Of a stretch of DNA of 64,000 bases, positions 54,871 to 64,000 are shown piece by piece. Both the position numbers and the translations under genes were made by a program. This DNA comes from Cryptomeria japonica. Lineage: Eukaryota > Streptophyta > Pinopsida > Cupressales > Cupressaceae. Below the pieces are notes generated by a model that had not been told where the DNA came from, did no database searches, and was given only the letters and a program-made list of their open reading frames with translations. Position 1 is the first letter of the stretch. The number at the start of each line of letters is the position of its first letter. Where the stretch lies: NCBI RefSeq assembly GCF_030272615.1, contig NC_081410.1, positions 571,535,152-571,599,151 on the forward strand, in the 5' to 3' direction.

Positions 54871-56308
54871 AATATTTGAATAGATTCAAAGGGATAATAA
54901 TCGAGCTCCAGAGGTCATGGCTGCCATTACTTCTTTGATTGATATGCCTCAGAATGAGACTTGCTACGATTTCTTGGTGGATAATCTTTTTGTGTGCTCA
55001 TATGAGATCACTCCCGCGAAAATGATATGTGTTGTTGGTCTCGATTCCCCTTTATACGGTATCATTTTCACTTACCTCCACGATAATATCCTTCTACTTG
55101 ACCTTTCTAATAATCAACATCATATCTTCATTCGTCAATCCTCCCGCTAAGTCATTTTAGCCGATACCCTTTATCATTGGAGTCTAGATGGTACTCTCCT
55201 TAGATGTTTAGAAAGTGATGAAGCACAAATTGTGTTACATGAGTTTCACAAATTTATATGTGGTGCTCACTCTCATGGTGCAACCTTAGCCATGAAATTG
55301 ATGAGGACTGGATACTACTGGCCTACTATGGAAAAAGACTCATATCAGTTTGTCAGAAAGTGTAAGAAATGTCAAATTGATGCAGACCTTATTCATGCAC
55401 TAGCATAGGAACTTAAACTGATTGCCACTACATGGCCCTTTTGTCAATGGGGACTCAACCTCGTAGGTAAGATTCACCCTCCTTCTTCCAATGGCCACAA
55501 AATCATTATAACAGTCACAAAATATTTTACAAAATTTATTGAAGTCATTCCTCTCATCAAAGTCATCGAAAAGAAAAATGCAACCTTTATCCTTAATTAT
55601 ATCATTTGCCAATACAATGTTTCTCTTTCCATATCATAGATAACGGGCATCCATTCAAAAATCAGGACGTTCATAAGCTTTATGATCGTTTCCATATCCA
55701 TCATTGCTTGTCAACCCCATATTACCCCCAAGCTAATGGTCAAGCTAAGGCATCTAATAAAACTATCCTCAAAATCCTTAAAAAGATAGTCAATGACACT
55801 GGCCATAACTGGCACATCCAAGTCAACCCTACACTTTGGGCCTATTGCACAAGTGTCTGTACACCTAAAGGAGCTACCCCCTATTCACGTGTTTATGGTG
55901 TTGAAGCTATCTTTCCTATTGACGTCAAGTTATCATCCCTACGAGTCTCTTTGCACAACCTAATCAACAATGAAGATTACTGGGTCTCTCACTTACAAGA
56001 TTTGGAATTATTCGATGAGCATAGACAAACTGCTTTCATTCATCCCAAAGCATATTAGGGAAGGATGAGTCAAAGCGAAAATTATAAGGTAAATCCTCAC
56101 ACATTTGAGGTGGGTGACTTAGTGCTCAAATAAAATCCTAAGAATTAGTGAGATAGAGAAAAGAAGGGTAAGTTCGAACCAAATTGGCTTGGCCCGTATG
56201 TCATCACAACAATCTATGGATCAAGTGCATACCATCTCTTAACACCAAATGGAGAACCTTTGGAGAGTCATCTTTACAGCATGCACCTTCGCAGGTTTTA
56301 CACATAGT
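54871..56308 (+). pseudogene. Element D integrase, catalytic residues altered
   Basis: Zinc domain HEFHKFICGAHSHG ... GYYWPTMEKD ... CKKCQ. Core: WGLNLVGKI has Asn (55457) where the first Asp is expected; IIDNGHPFKN has the second Asp (55639); the Glu position, 36 codons on, is AAG Lys (55747) in QANGQAKASNK. So two of the three DDE residues are changed. C-terminal part with TPYSRVYGVEAIFP and EPNWLGPYVI, ending at a TAG near 56306. Stops at 55148, 55408 and 56056. Confidence 0.87.
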
Positions 56309-57369
56309 TTTTCAAAGTATCCCAATATCAAAAATTTAAAAAAATTTAAAAATATCAAAAATACAAAAAAATTAAAAAAATATAAAAAATTGTTACTTGG
56401 TGAAAACCTGGTAAATAGATGCCTTGTGACACAAAAAAAATTGAAAACAAAAGAGAAATAAATTCTTCCAATGGTGAAAACCACTTTGGTGGCACCCTAG
56501 GCAAGTACCATGGTGGAAATTGGGTTACCGATGCCATGTGTAGAGACTTTGCTCCTCCCTCCTTCAGGATTCAATCTCATCCTTTCACTTTCCACACTCT
56601 CACAGCCTATCATCCGATAATAAATTTACCCATTCCCATCATGGCTTGTTCTTGATCTACCTAAGATTGGTTTTCCATTCATAATAAACCCCTTTTCACC
56701 ATTTCCTTCCATAATAAATCAAGTCCAATCTGTAACTAGGGCAAAATCCTAAATCTAGTGATGGAAGTGGTACCTTGAGCATCACATGATTTGAGAAGAA
56801 TTGTCTTTTCATTACTCCTTCTAAACTAAATAATCGGCATTAAAAGATCATTTTGATCATCAATCTGCAATAAATTTTCATTCTTCTTCACAATAAAGGT
56901 GTAAAGTGGAAAATTGGATCCTACTAACTCCCCACCTAGGATAGAGAAAGGAAGCCACTAGGATGATTTTCACTTCGGAGGAACTTTAAATTCAAAAGAG
57001 GGGCTTGAATCCACTAGATCCAAGTTTGAGGGAAACAAGGATGTGAATTCCAAATGGATTTCAAGGGTTGAAGTGTGATTTACCCTCTTTTGTAAATGAG
57101 AAAGTTGACTTGTTGACTATGCAGAAAAGAGAGATGAAATGAGTGAAATGAGGAGCTACCAGTTTAGGATCACGCTATAATTTTGGATCTGCGCTGATTA
57201 GACTGATGCAGATCTACCCTAGAAATTTGGAGAAAATTTGTTGAGACCATGGTGGGAATGTACATGGTCCTCCACAAACTCCGCGGAATGAAAAGGGTTC
57301 TTTTGTCTCTACAAATGATGCCCAAACCTGCAATTAAAGCTATGCACCTACGACCTACACGTAGAAAAA
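56309..57369 (+). other. Element D 3' region and unassigned sequence
   Basis: Begins with an A-rich run (56320-56400), then a stretch with GGTGAAAACCACTTTGGTGG and GGAAATTGGGTTACC, which has the look of the non-coding segment after pol in Tat elements. The 3' LTR of D should follow, but no LTR end was found. From about 56730 it may merge into the diverged E-like LTR. Confidence 0.4.
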
Positions 57370-58510
57370 GAAAGGGAGAATGGTTGTGGATAGGTTTTTG
57401 CCTCAGTCAAACCCCGGTTGAGGAATCAACCTTGAAAAAAAGTAATTGCAAATGCTTGAATGTAAATAATGGAAATGTATACCTTGTAGATCTGCAACTT
57501 GTTGATGATGATTGTTTTTCTTCTTGAATGTAATCACAAGTGTCATATGAAATGGCATGTAACATGATAAAACCCAAACACACACACATTCTTGCAAATG
57601 AATGTTGTAATGTTGCTCCAATGGATGAATGAAGAAGACTTGGATATTTGAATGCTTGATGATGACCTTGAAATCATGTATCTTATCCTTCTGCCTCTCA
57701 TCCCCCTAAATGAGGGAATTGAATCCCCTTTTATACATGCCTCGGGGATTAATTTTCAACCACCAAAGGCCGACAAAGAGGAATTGCAAACCCCGAAGAA
57801 AAATTATGCCTAGGAGACTGGGCAAATCAAACTTAGGTCCACCCTAAGGGGTGGGTACAGGGGCACCACACCCCTGTCCTACCCTATTTTGGGGTCCAAA
57901 AAGGGTCTAGAGTAGCCACAAGTCTTGAAGGAGAAAGGGTGAAGAGGTGAGAATGCAGAAATAGGTCTTGGTTAGGGAAGGAGATGTCGTCACCGAAGTG
58001 AGGACCTAAAATATGGTTAAAATTGCAGGGGTCACAATTTTATGACACTACATTTAGCCCCCACTTTAGCGTGGGCATATCCTATGCCAATACTATCGGT
58101 AAAGTAGAAGAAAAGGAAAGATGAAGATGAGGGACGTGGAGTAATACCACAAGGACTATAAGACACCACTAATATTGAGGAGCAAAAAGGCCCCAATATT
58201 AGGGTCTCAACTCATGCCAACATATGCAAGAGAACACAAAACAAAAAGGCACAAGACACAAAAAAAAAGACAAAGTGCAAAAAGACACATGACAAGAACA
58301 AGACACAAGCTGACAAACTAATCAGGACACAAAGACCAATGCCATCATATAAACATGAGCAATCAAATAAAAGAGCAAATTTGACATCATCCATGAACCA
58401 TCAATAGTAAAACTATGAGTTCATGAGAGGAAGAAGAGAGAAAACATGAATACATAGTTTGGTGATCCATGAGAAGAAAAGCGAAGAAGAAAGAAACCAT
58501 GGACGACTTG
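57370..58510 (-). mobile_element. Diverged relative of element E: LTR end, PPT and 3' internal part
   Basis: Plus-strand LTR end GACACTACA at 58052, followed by the polypurine tract TTTAGCCCCCACTTT (58053-58067) as in E. Inside the LTR: TTTTTGCCTCAGTCAAACCCC (57390), one GC-rich unit (57848-57884), and a block with GGCCGAC. Internal part 58440-58500 matches E at 14521-14580 (TTGGTGATCCATGAGAAGAA). The left LTR limit and the rest of the element are not visible; divergence is far higher than between the E copies. Confidence 0.7.
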
Positions 58511-58539
58511 CGAATCTCCTCCCCTTGGCTCCCCTCCAT

Positions 58540-59194
58540 CTTCACTTGTGAACTTTCTTGAGAAGGAGGACTTCCCCATCTTTGTGCCCAAGGTTAATGA
58601 ACTTTGTGAGGGTTTCAATAAAAATGAACCTATGATCTATTAGTTTCTTGGATAATTTGAGGTGGCTAGGAATAAGATCAAGAAACTTGAGGCCATTGCC
58701 AAAGCGGATGCAAGAGCTTCAAGTTGGGGAATGGACAACAAGGGTTAGAGTGTTTAGATGGCAATTGGTAAATTTGTGAAAATGTTTGACCAATGGGAAT
58801 ACTTGGAGAAGGTTGTGAAGGGACTAAAAAAATGAAATAGGGAAATGATATTAAGGATTTGGAGGACATAGTTGAGACCCTACATGACAATCACATGTCC
58901 ATGAAAAAGAAGATGAAAGATGTGTTTTCATAGAATATGGAGATGACTAAAAATAAGTTTGCTGCTCTCCAAGCCATAAAAGATGAATTTGAGAGGAGAC
59001 AAGAAAAAAAGAGGCACCATTTGAAGTCCTCCACTACCACTAGACTGGAGACATTTGTGTCAAAGGTGAAGGCATCCCCGAATTCCCTAGCTATCTCTTT
59101 TGGAAAAGGATCTAATAGGTGGCTCTCTTTTTTGGATAAAGTTAAAGCTATGAGACAAGATAGGAAGCTGATGATTTCCCCCACCAGGTAGGTC
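58540..59194 (+). pseudogene. Coiled-coil retroposon protein, second copy
   Basis: Plus-strand frame with several stops up to 58930, then open from 58937 to 59191 (MEMTKNKFAALQAIKDEFE). Almost entirely Lys/Glu/Leu-rich heptad sequence, ending with a SFGKGSNRWLSFLDKVKAM segment. No enzyme motif. Same organisation as 904-2392 and 61930-62600: coiled coil then T-rich tail. N-terminal globular part missing or unrecognisable. Confidence 0.5.
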
Positions 59195-59455
59195 ATGGTT
59201 TGTGCCTTCAGTGGGGTTGTGTTTTGTTTAATTTTTTGTTCTATTGGTTATGCTTGTATGTCATCTAGTTTTAGTTTTTGGTGGTTGATTCCTATTGGTT
59301 TTTTCTCCTTTTTGGCAATACGCATCCTATTCTCGTGCCCTCACTCCTCATTAACCCTTGGTTTTTGTCACTTATTCTTTTATTACAGTTATGAAATGGT
59401 TCGAGCCTCTCCTAGTTTAATCTATTCAAAACTACACTAATTAAACAAGAGAAAA
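59195..59455 (+). other. LINE-like 3' tail of the second coiled-coil copy
   Basis: T-rich sequence (TTTTGTTTAATTTTTTGTTC) then GCATCCTATTCTCGTGCCC and GGTTCGAGCCTCTCCTAG. The last block is shared with the third copy (TACGAGCCTATCCTAC at 62830). The frame 59195-59440 inside it is judged fortuitous. Confidence 0.5.
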
Positions 59456-61499
59456 ACATAAAATTGATATTTTAATATGCTTTTAGATCAAATTTCTCAT
59501 TATAGTTTAATATTCTCGTAGATAAAAATTCTCAAATATATGATTCAACAAATATCAGTTAACACTACTCTAATTTTGAAATAAAAGCCCTATTCACTAG
59601 AAATGATGGTGATGGTGGGTCTTGAGATAAAGGAGATGGAGATGATCATGATGGAGGCACTGGTTTGGATGCCTCTATTGGGGAGGATTTTGAAGTTGGA
59701 GGTTGTGGATACATTTTTAGTTCTGAGTTGGCATTTTTGGAGGGCTCATTGGCTTCATTGCCTTGCTCACTCTCTATTTTTGTTTTCTCTTGGAGGGGTG
59801 CTTTTCTATACTCCTATTTTTACCTAATGACAAATATTTTGAAAGTAGACACTCCTTTGTTTGTGTTAATGTGTATTTGTTGGTTCATTTTGAGTTCAAA
59901 ATTGTAGATAATTGATGCAAAGTCTAAGTTAATTTCACATGCAAATCTCATGTTGTTGCCATGTAAATGTTTTCTTTTCTATGCATATTTAATTTCATCA
60001 TAGCTCCATAGCTTTTAAGTTAGTTTTTTCAATATTTTTTATTTTATATTTAGATAGCATGTCTTAACTACCAATTCTAATGATGGTTGAATAGTGCATG
60101 TCCATGCGTAATTTTTATTAGCCTGATTTAGTTTGTAGCATGTAGTTTGGTTTGTAGGAACACTACTTAACTTTTTCAGTAATGTATGGTCATGCCATGC
60201 TTTTACATATTCATTCTATATGTTTAGAGGCTTCGAAAACTATTTGTATATAGCTTTTGTAATTTTATTACAAGGAAAAATCAATAAATTTTTTTATAAC
60301 AATGTAGTTCATCAATAAATTAGAATTTTTTTCTTCCTTCATATATATGGATGAATGATCAATAAGAAATTTTAGTAAGTGATTTAAATTATCATTTTTT
60401 TATTCTTATTATTATTTTTTCCTCTATTGTTTATATGCATCTAATCAATTGGTTAAGGGTATAGGGCTATTTCAAAATCTTCAATTGTTATCAAAGAAGG
60501 TATTTTGTTTTGGATTAAAGTTTTTACTATTGTAATTTTGCTAAAGTTTATCATGTCAAATTCTAACGACATGCCCATTCCATAATTTGATGGAAATGAG
60601 TATGATTATTGGTGCATAATAATGATGACTAAAAGTTGTGAATAATTTTAAAAATTTCTAACACTATCGTGAGATAAAATAAAAATAATTAATGAGACAA
60701 TTACAAAGTTAAAAAATATGAATCAATTAATAGTATAATTATTTTATATATTTATATTGAAAGTTTACACAACAATGTATATTATTATTTCAAAATTATT
60801 TGAATATTATATGTTGTTGACTTATAAAAAACATAATTACAGTACATGTATTGAGAGTCGAAAATCAATTAAGAATAGAAAGACTATCAATAATAAATAG
60901 AGGAAGTGCTAAGATTGTCAATTCTTTTAAATTATTTTGTTACAATTATGTGCATATAGATGTATTTATAATCCAAGTCAAGATAATCCAAAGCTAAGTA
61001 TAGTTCACAAAAATGAAATACTACAAATTTACATGATATAATGAGACCCCTATAGAAGGCCTTTTTTTAGGTCAATGGAAGAGGATTTCAAATATTTTTT
61101 TTATTTATTTTCCATTCAAAACCTAATTTATATTAGTATTGAAAAATAAAATAAAAAATTGATTCTTTTGATTGATCAATTCCTAAATGAGTTAGTAGGT
61201 TTGCAAACTTTTTTTGGCTTCCTATAATAGTGTTGATTTTTATAGAATTTCATTTTATTCTAGATGTTTTAAGCTAGTTGAATAGACTATATTTTCTAGT
61301 TTCTTATATTATATTCTAGATAGCACTATTAATAATTTATGAACCAATTTCCAATTATATAATATCATTATAGTTACTTAATATTAACATTTTCAAATCA
61401 TGAATTAAGTTATATATTTTTTCTTCATTGTTAGTTATCTTTTTAAGTTAAATAGTTTTGTCCATTATTAACTATATAGTTGTAATCTTCCTTACTAGG
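59456..61499. other. AT-rich sequence with a short copia gag remnant
   Basis: Very AT-rich; no gene. At 60555-60640 a plus-strand segment reads MSNSNDMPIP, a stop, then FDGNEYDYWCIIMMT, which matches the start of copia gag proteins (FDGxNYxxW block). Nothing else of that element is seen. Frames at 59603-59907 are unconvincing. Confidence 0.45.
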
Positions 61500-62600
61500 T
61501 AAGAATGAACTTTCCTTACTGGACCTTATCTTCCTTGTCTCAATCTATTTCTAAGTTTGTTGTCAAGGGTAAACCCCACTTCATCAGGGTCTTATTTGTA
61601 GGCTATATAATTCCCATTTGGCCCAAACCCCCTCAAGTGGGATCCCCAATTTTGAAGTTGGGTCCACCTACGACCCCAACTGATATGTTGATCTTATTTT
61701 AACCCCGTCCAACTCTTTTGTTGTGTCTCATTCGGGCCATAAAACATCCACTAGAAAAAACCCTGCATGCATGGCTAAATTGAAAGTCGTTGCCAAGCTA
61801 AAAAAGACCTTGTTGAGGAACCCCGGATTAAGGAGCACAAGGATGTGGAGATCATTTAGGACTCTAAGTTTGACTCAATTTCCTCTTATGAATTAGATTC
61901 CTCTAAAACTATGAGCTCAGATTGGTTCCTTGCCACTACTTTTAATGAAGATATTACCCCTTGCCCTCTTCCCACAAACTCTACCCCCTTTTTCTAATAA
62001 TAATCCCCCAAGCTCGATTACATTCCTCGCCAAGTTTATGAAGGACATTCATGATGATGTGAAAAGATGGAAATATTTGTTGAAGTGGATTTTTGGGCAA
62101 ATGAATGTGGTGATAAGGAAAATTAACAAGTTGGAGGTGGCTATTGAGGTAGAAGCTAGGGTTAATACCTATCTTAAGGATGTTGATGATGACAGAGTTT
62201 GGAGGTTTTTTGATGATTTTTTTGGTCTTATGGAGAAGTAGGACAAGGTGAAAGGCAGAATTGAAGACATAAATGCCAAGCTCAAGATGACTAGGACTAA
62301 AATGGAGGTGGAAGAAATTAAGTATTCCCAAGAGACCCTTAAAATGAAAATCGAGGAGGTCAATTTGGCCTACACGAAAGCAGCCAAAATGCATAACGCC
62401 TCTTTATAGGTTATCCAGACCATATAAGCCAATTTGAACAATAAAAGGGAGAAGAAACAAACATGGGTCTAGGCCTTAATTGTGAGCTCAAGCCCCAAAG
62501 AGTCCCTGGTTAAAGTAACCCATGATTCTACCTTACTGTCCTCTGGCTTTGGAATTGGGTCTTTCAAAAAGATGTCTTTCTCTAATAAAGTGTTAATTTT
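61500..62600 (+). pseudogene. Coiled-coil retroposon protein, third copy
   Basis: First part 61505-61700 (KPHFIRVLFVGYIIPIWPKP, then PQVGSP) is in one frame; after breaks, 61930-62241 gives a Pro/Ser-rich lead and the coiled coil starting KFMKDIHDDVKRWKYLLKW. A stop at 62239 is followed by more coiled coil to about 62400 and a Ser-rich end. Same plan as the other two copies; the function is not recognised. Confidence 0.5.
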
Positions 62601-62880
62601 ATGCCAAGATTAGCAGGACAAAAATTGCCCCATGTAGTTGGTCATGTCTTTCTGCCTTTCTTGGGTGGTTGTGCTAGTTTTTTGTTTTTTGGTCTTTCTA
62701 TTTCTACTAGTTTTCTAGATTCTTTTCTCAATTTCAAGATGACCTGCTAGGTTTTTGTTTCGTGTTAGTGGGGGGTTTTTTGGCTGAATACACATCCCTC
62801 ATGCGCCTCAAGTATCGCTATGTGGATATGTAATTGTACGAGCCTATCCTACTTTTATTAATAAAAAATATATTGTTGTA
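62601..62880 (+). other. LINE-like 3' tail of the third coiled-coil copy
   Basis: T-rich sequence with TTTTTTGTTTTTTGGTC, then TACGAGCCTATCCTACTTTTATTAATAAAAAATATA. The end is A-rich, as expected for a retroposed transcript. Shares CGAGCCT..CCTA with the second copy. Confidence 0.55.
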
Positions 62881-64000
62881 AATTATTGTTCTCACTAGTT
62901 TCACACTACGTTTAGGACTCACTTTGGTGTGTGTCCATAGTTTATGCATGATTGTACCTCATCTCAAGACCATTTTCATAAAATTGGTTTATTCCCAATT
63001 CTTGGCCTCTTTCATAGCATAATTTTCTATGACTAGGAAGCCAAACACCCCTATCCCAGTAAAATACTTTATAAATTTTAGATCTAAAAAATTTTGCAAG
63101 ATAAGTTAAGTCTTACAACTAGATACATGACTATATTTGAATAACACCTTAGTATTTAGCTATTTAGGCCTAAGGGTATAAATAAGCTAACAGTGATCAT
63201 CAATAATTAATCTATCCATTTTTTAATTATTAATTTGTTCCCTAGTTCTTTCCTCGATCTATTTTTCCTTAGATTCTAATATAAAAATGTCTATAAGTTT
63301 TGATTATACAAAAATTATTGTCTTAAAAATCATCAAAGGTACACTACTCTGATAAATATATAACCATATTTCTTATTGGTGTAGTATCAACATACATCAA
63401 GAGAGAATATTTGGCAGGCTTACTAAATTCTTCAGATTTCAAGGTTTTTGGTTTTGTTATTTTCTTACAATTGGATCTTTAAACTCTTGTGAGTGCTAAG
63501 AGTTTTTACTCTCCTTCATTTTATATTATTTAATTATATTTTTAAATAGATTTAGCAAATTAAATCTACTACTTACTCAAGAAGAGAATATAATACTTGT
63601 AGAGCTCTAAAAAAATAAACAAAATGTCAATGCGAGTGTGATATGTCATTGAAATGAAATAACTTCTCCTTTGTATTTAGAACCAATACCATTTGTTCAC
63701 TCCCAGGATGAGATGCTAGCTATGATGCTATTGGTACGAATTACTTTATAACCTATGCCTATGTCTTTTCTACTAGAGCTTCTTATATTAGTTTCCCCAT
63801 TGGATCTAGACCTGACCTTATAATAGTAGAGGATTGATAGATATTGGTATATATGTTACAAGTCCCTATATATGCTACTTAAGTTGTTTCCTCAAAATCC
63901 TTAAAATATAAGATCAATTTCTATGGATTAGGAATTTGAACTTGAGATAGTGAGGTAGAATATATGATCAAGAAAAGGGCAAAAATATTTCAATCCATAA
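62881..64000. other. AT-rich sequence without a recognisable gene
   Basis: No supported reading frame. At 62903-62940 CACTACGTTTAGGACTCACTTTGGTGTG resembles, loosely, the LTR/polypurine junction of the E family (CTACATTTAGCCCCCACTTTAGCG). Otherwise nothing to report. Confidence 0.35.

Larger units (their letters stand above)
5011..56308 (+). mobile_element. Element D: Ty3/gypsy retrotransposon, Tat-type, split by insertions
   Basis: Net coding length after removing the insertions is about 7.7 kb, in the order gag, CCHC-like, protease, G-patch-like region, acidic linker, reverse transcriptase, RNase H, second RNase H, integrase, all on the plus strand. The second RNase H after the canonical one, and the G-patch-like block after the protease, are known hallmarks of the Tat lineage. 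It is interrupted by solo LTR X plus everything inside it (5806-47778) and by an E-family solo LTR (50013-51640). The gag frame resumes exactly across X once one copy of CACAT is removed. D's own LTRs were not found. Every domain carries stops or frameshifts, so D is dead and is the oldest element here. Confidence 0.8.

Noticed and set aside
56249-56484. Lys/Asn-rich and Phe-rich frames around 56300-56480
   Set aside because: Produced by the A-rich run after the D integrase.
59603-59907. Plus-strand frames with hydrophobic stretches
   Set aside because: Composition is that of T-rich non-coding DNA; no conserved motif.
1-64000. Host protein gene, tRNA or rRNA
   Set aside because: Read on both strands; all recognisable protein motifs belong to retroelements and no cloverleaf with A and B boxes was noticed. 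A tRNAscan and spliced-alignment search would be needed to be certain.

Overview
Kind of DNA. The window is plant nuclear DNA made almost entirely of retrotransposons. No intact host gene, tRNA, rRNA, CRISPR array or bacterial feature was seen. Ty1/copia and Ty3/gypsy elements inserted inside one another, old decay (stop codons, frameshifts, mutated LTR ends) and very long LTRs fit a large seed-plant genome. A gymnosperm is my guess, not something the sequence proves.

Layout. Nearly everything between about 5.0 and 56.3 kb is one stack of insertions. I resolved it from 5-bp target-site duplications (TSDs) and from reading frames that resume across insertions. The outermost element is D, a plus-strand Ty3/gypsy element of Tat type whose gag starts near 5011. 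A 2.5-kb solo LTR of copia type (X, TSD CACAT) split D's gag and now lies at 5806-6842 and 46313-47778. Copia element B (minus strand, 6843-46312) inserted into X. Gypsy element A (plus, 10785-34552, TSD CTTTT) and copia element C (minus, 34802-42521, TSD TAAAG) both inserted into B's integrase/linker region. Element E (minus, 12365-20787, TSD CCTGT), a non-autonomous LTR element, inserted into the 5' LTR of A. A solo LTR of the E family (50013-51640, TSD ACATG) also sits in D between its protease and G-patch-like regions. The chain D > X > B > A > E is five levels deep, and rough LTR divergence (B about 10%, A about 7%, C about 4%, E about 3%) agrees with the order.

Flanks. On the left (740-2945, minus) is an RNase H fragment of LINE type followed by a long gag-like/coiled-coil reading frame and a T-rich 3' tail. 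Two related coiled-coil units lie on the right, plus strand (58540-59455 and 61500-62880). A diverged relative of E (about 57370-58510, minus) lies between. The rest is AT-rich sequence with little recognisable content.

Most unusual item. Element A has 4.3-4.8-kb LTRs that each carry a reading frame of roughly 1,060 codons. It also has an apparently complete RNase H domain between protease and reverse transcriptase, while the usual RNase H after the reverse transcriptase has lost its first catalytic Asp. Second in interest are E, which keeps only a protease/G-patch module homologous to that of Tat element D, and the three-copy coiled-coil retroposon family.
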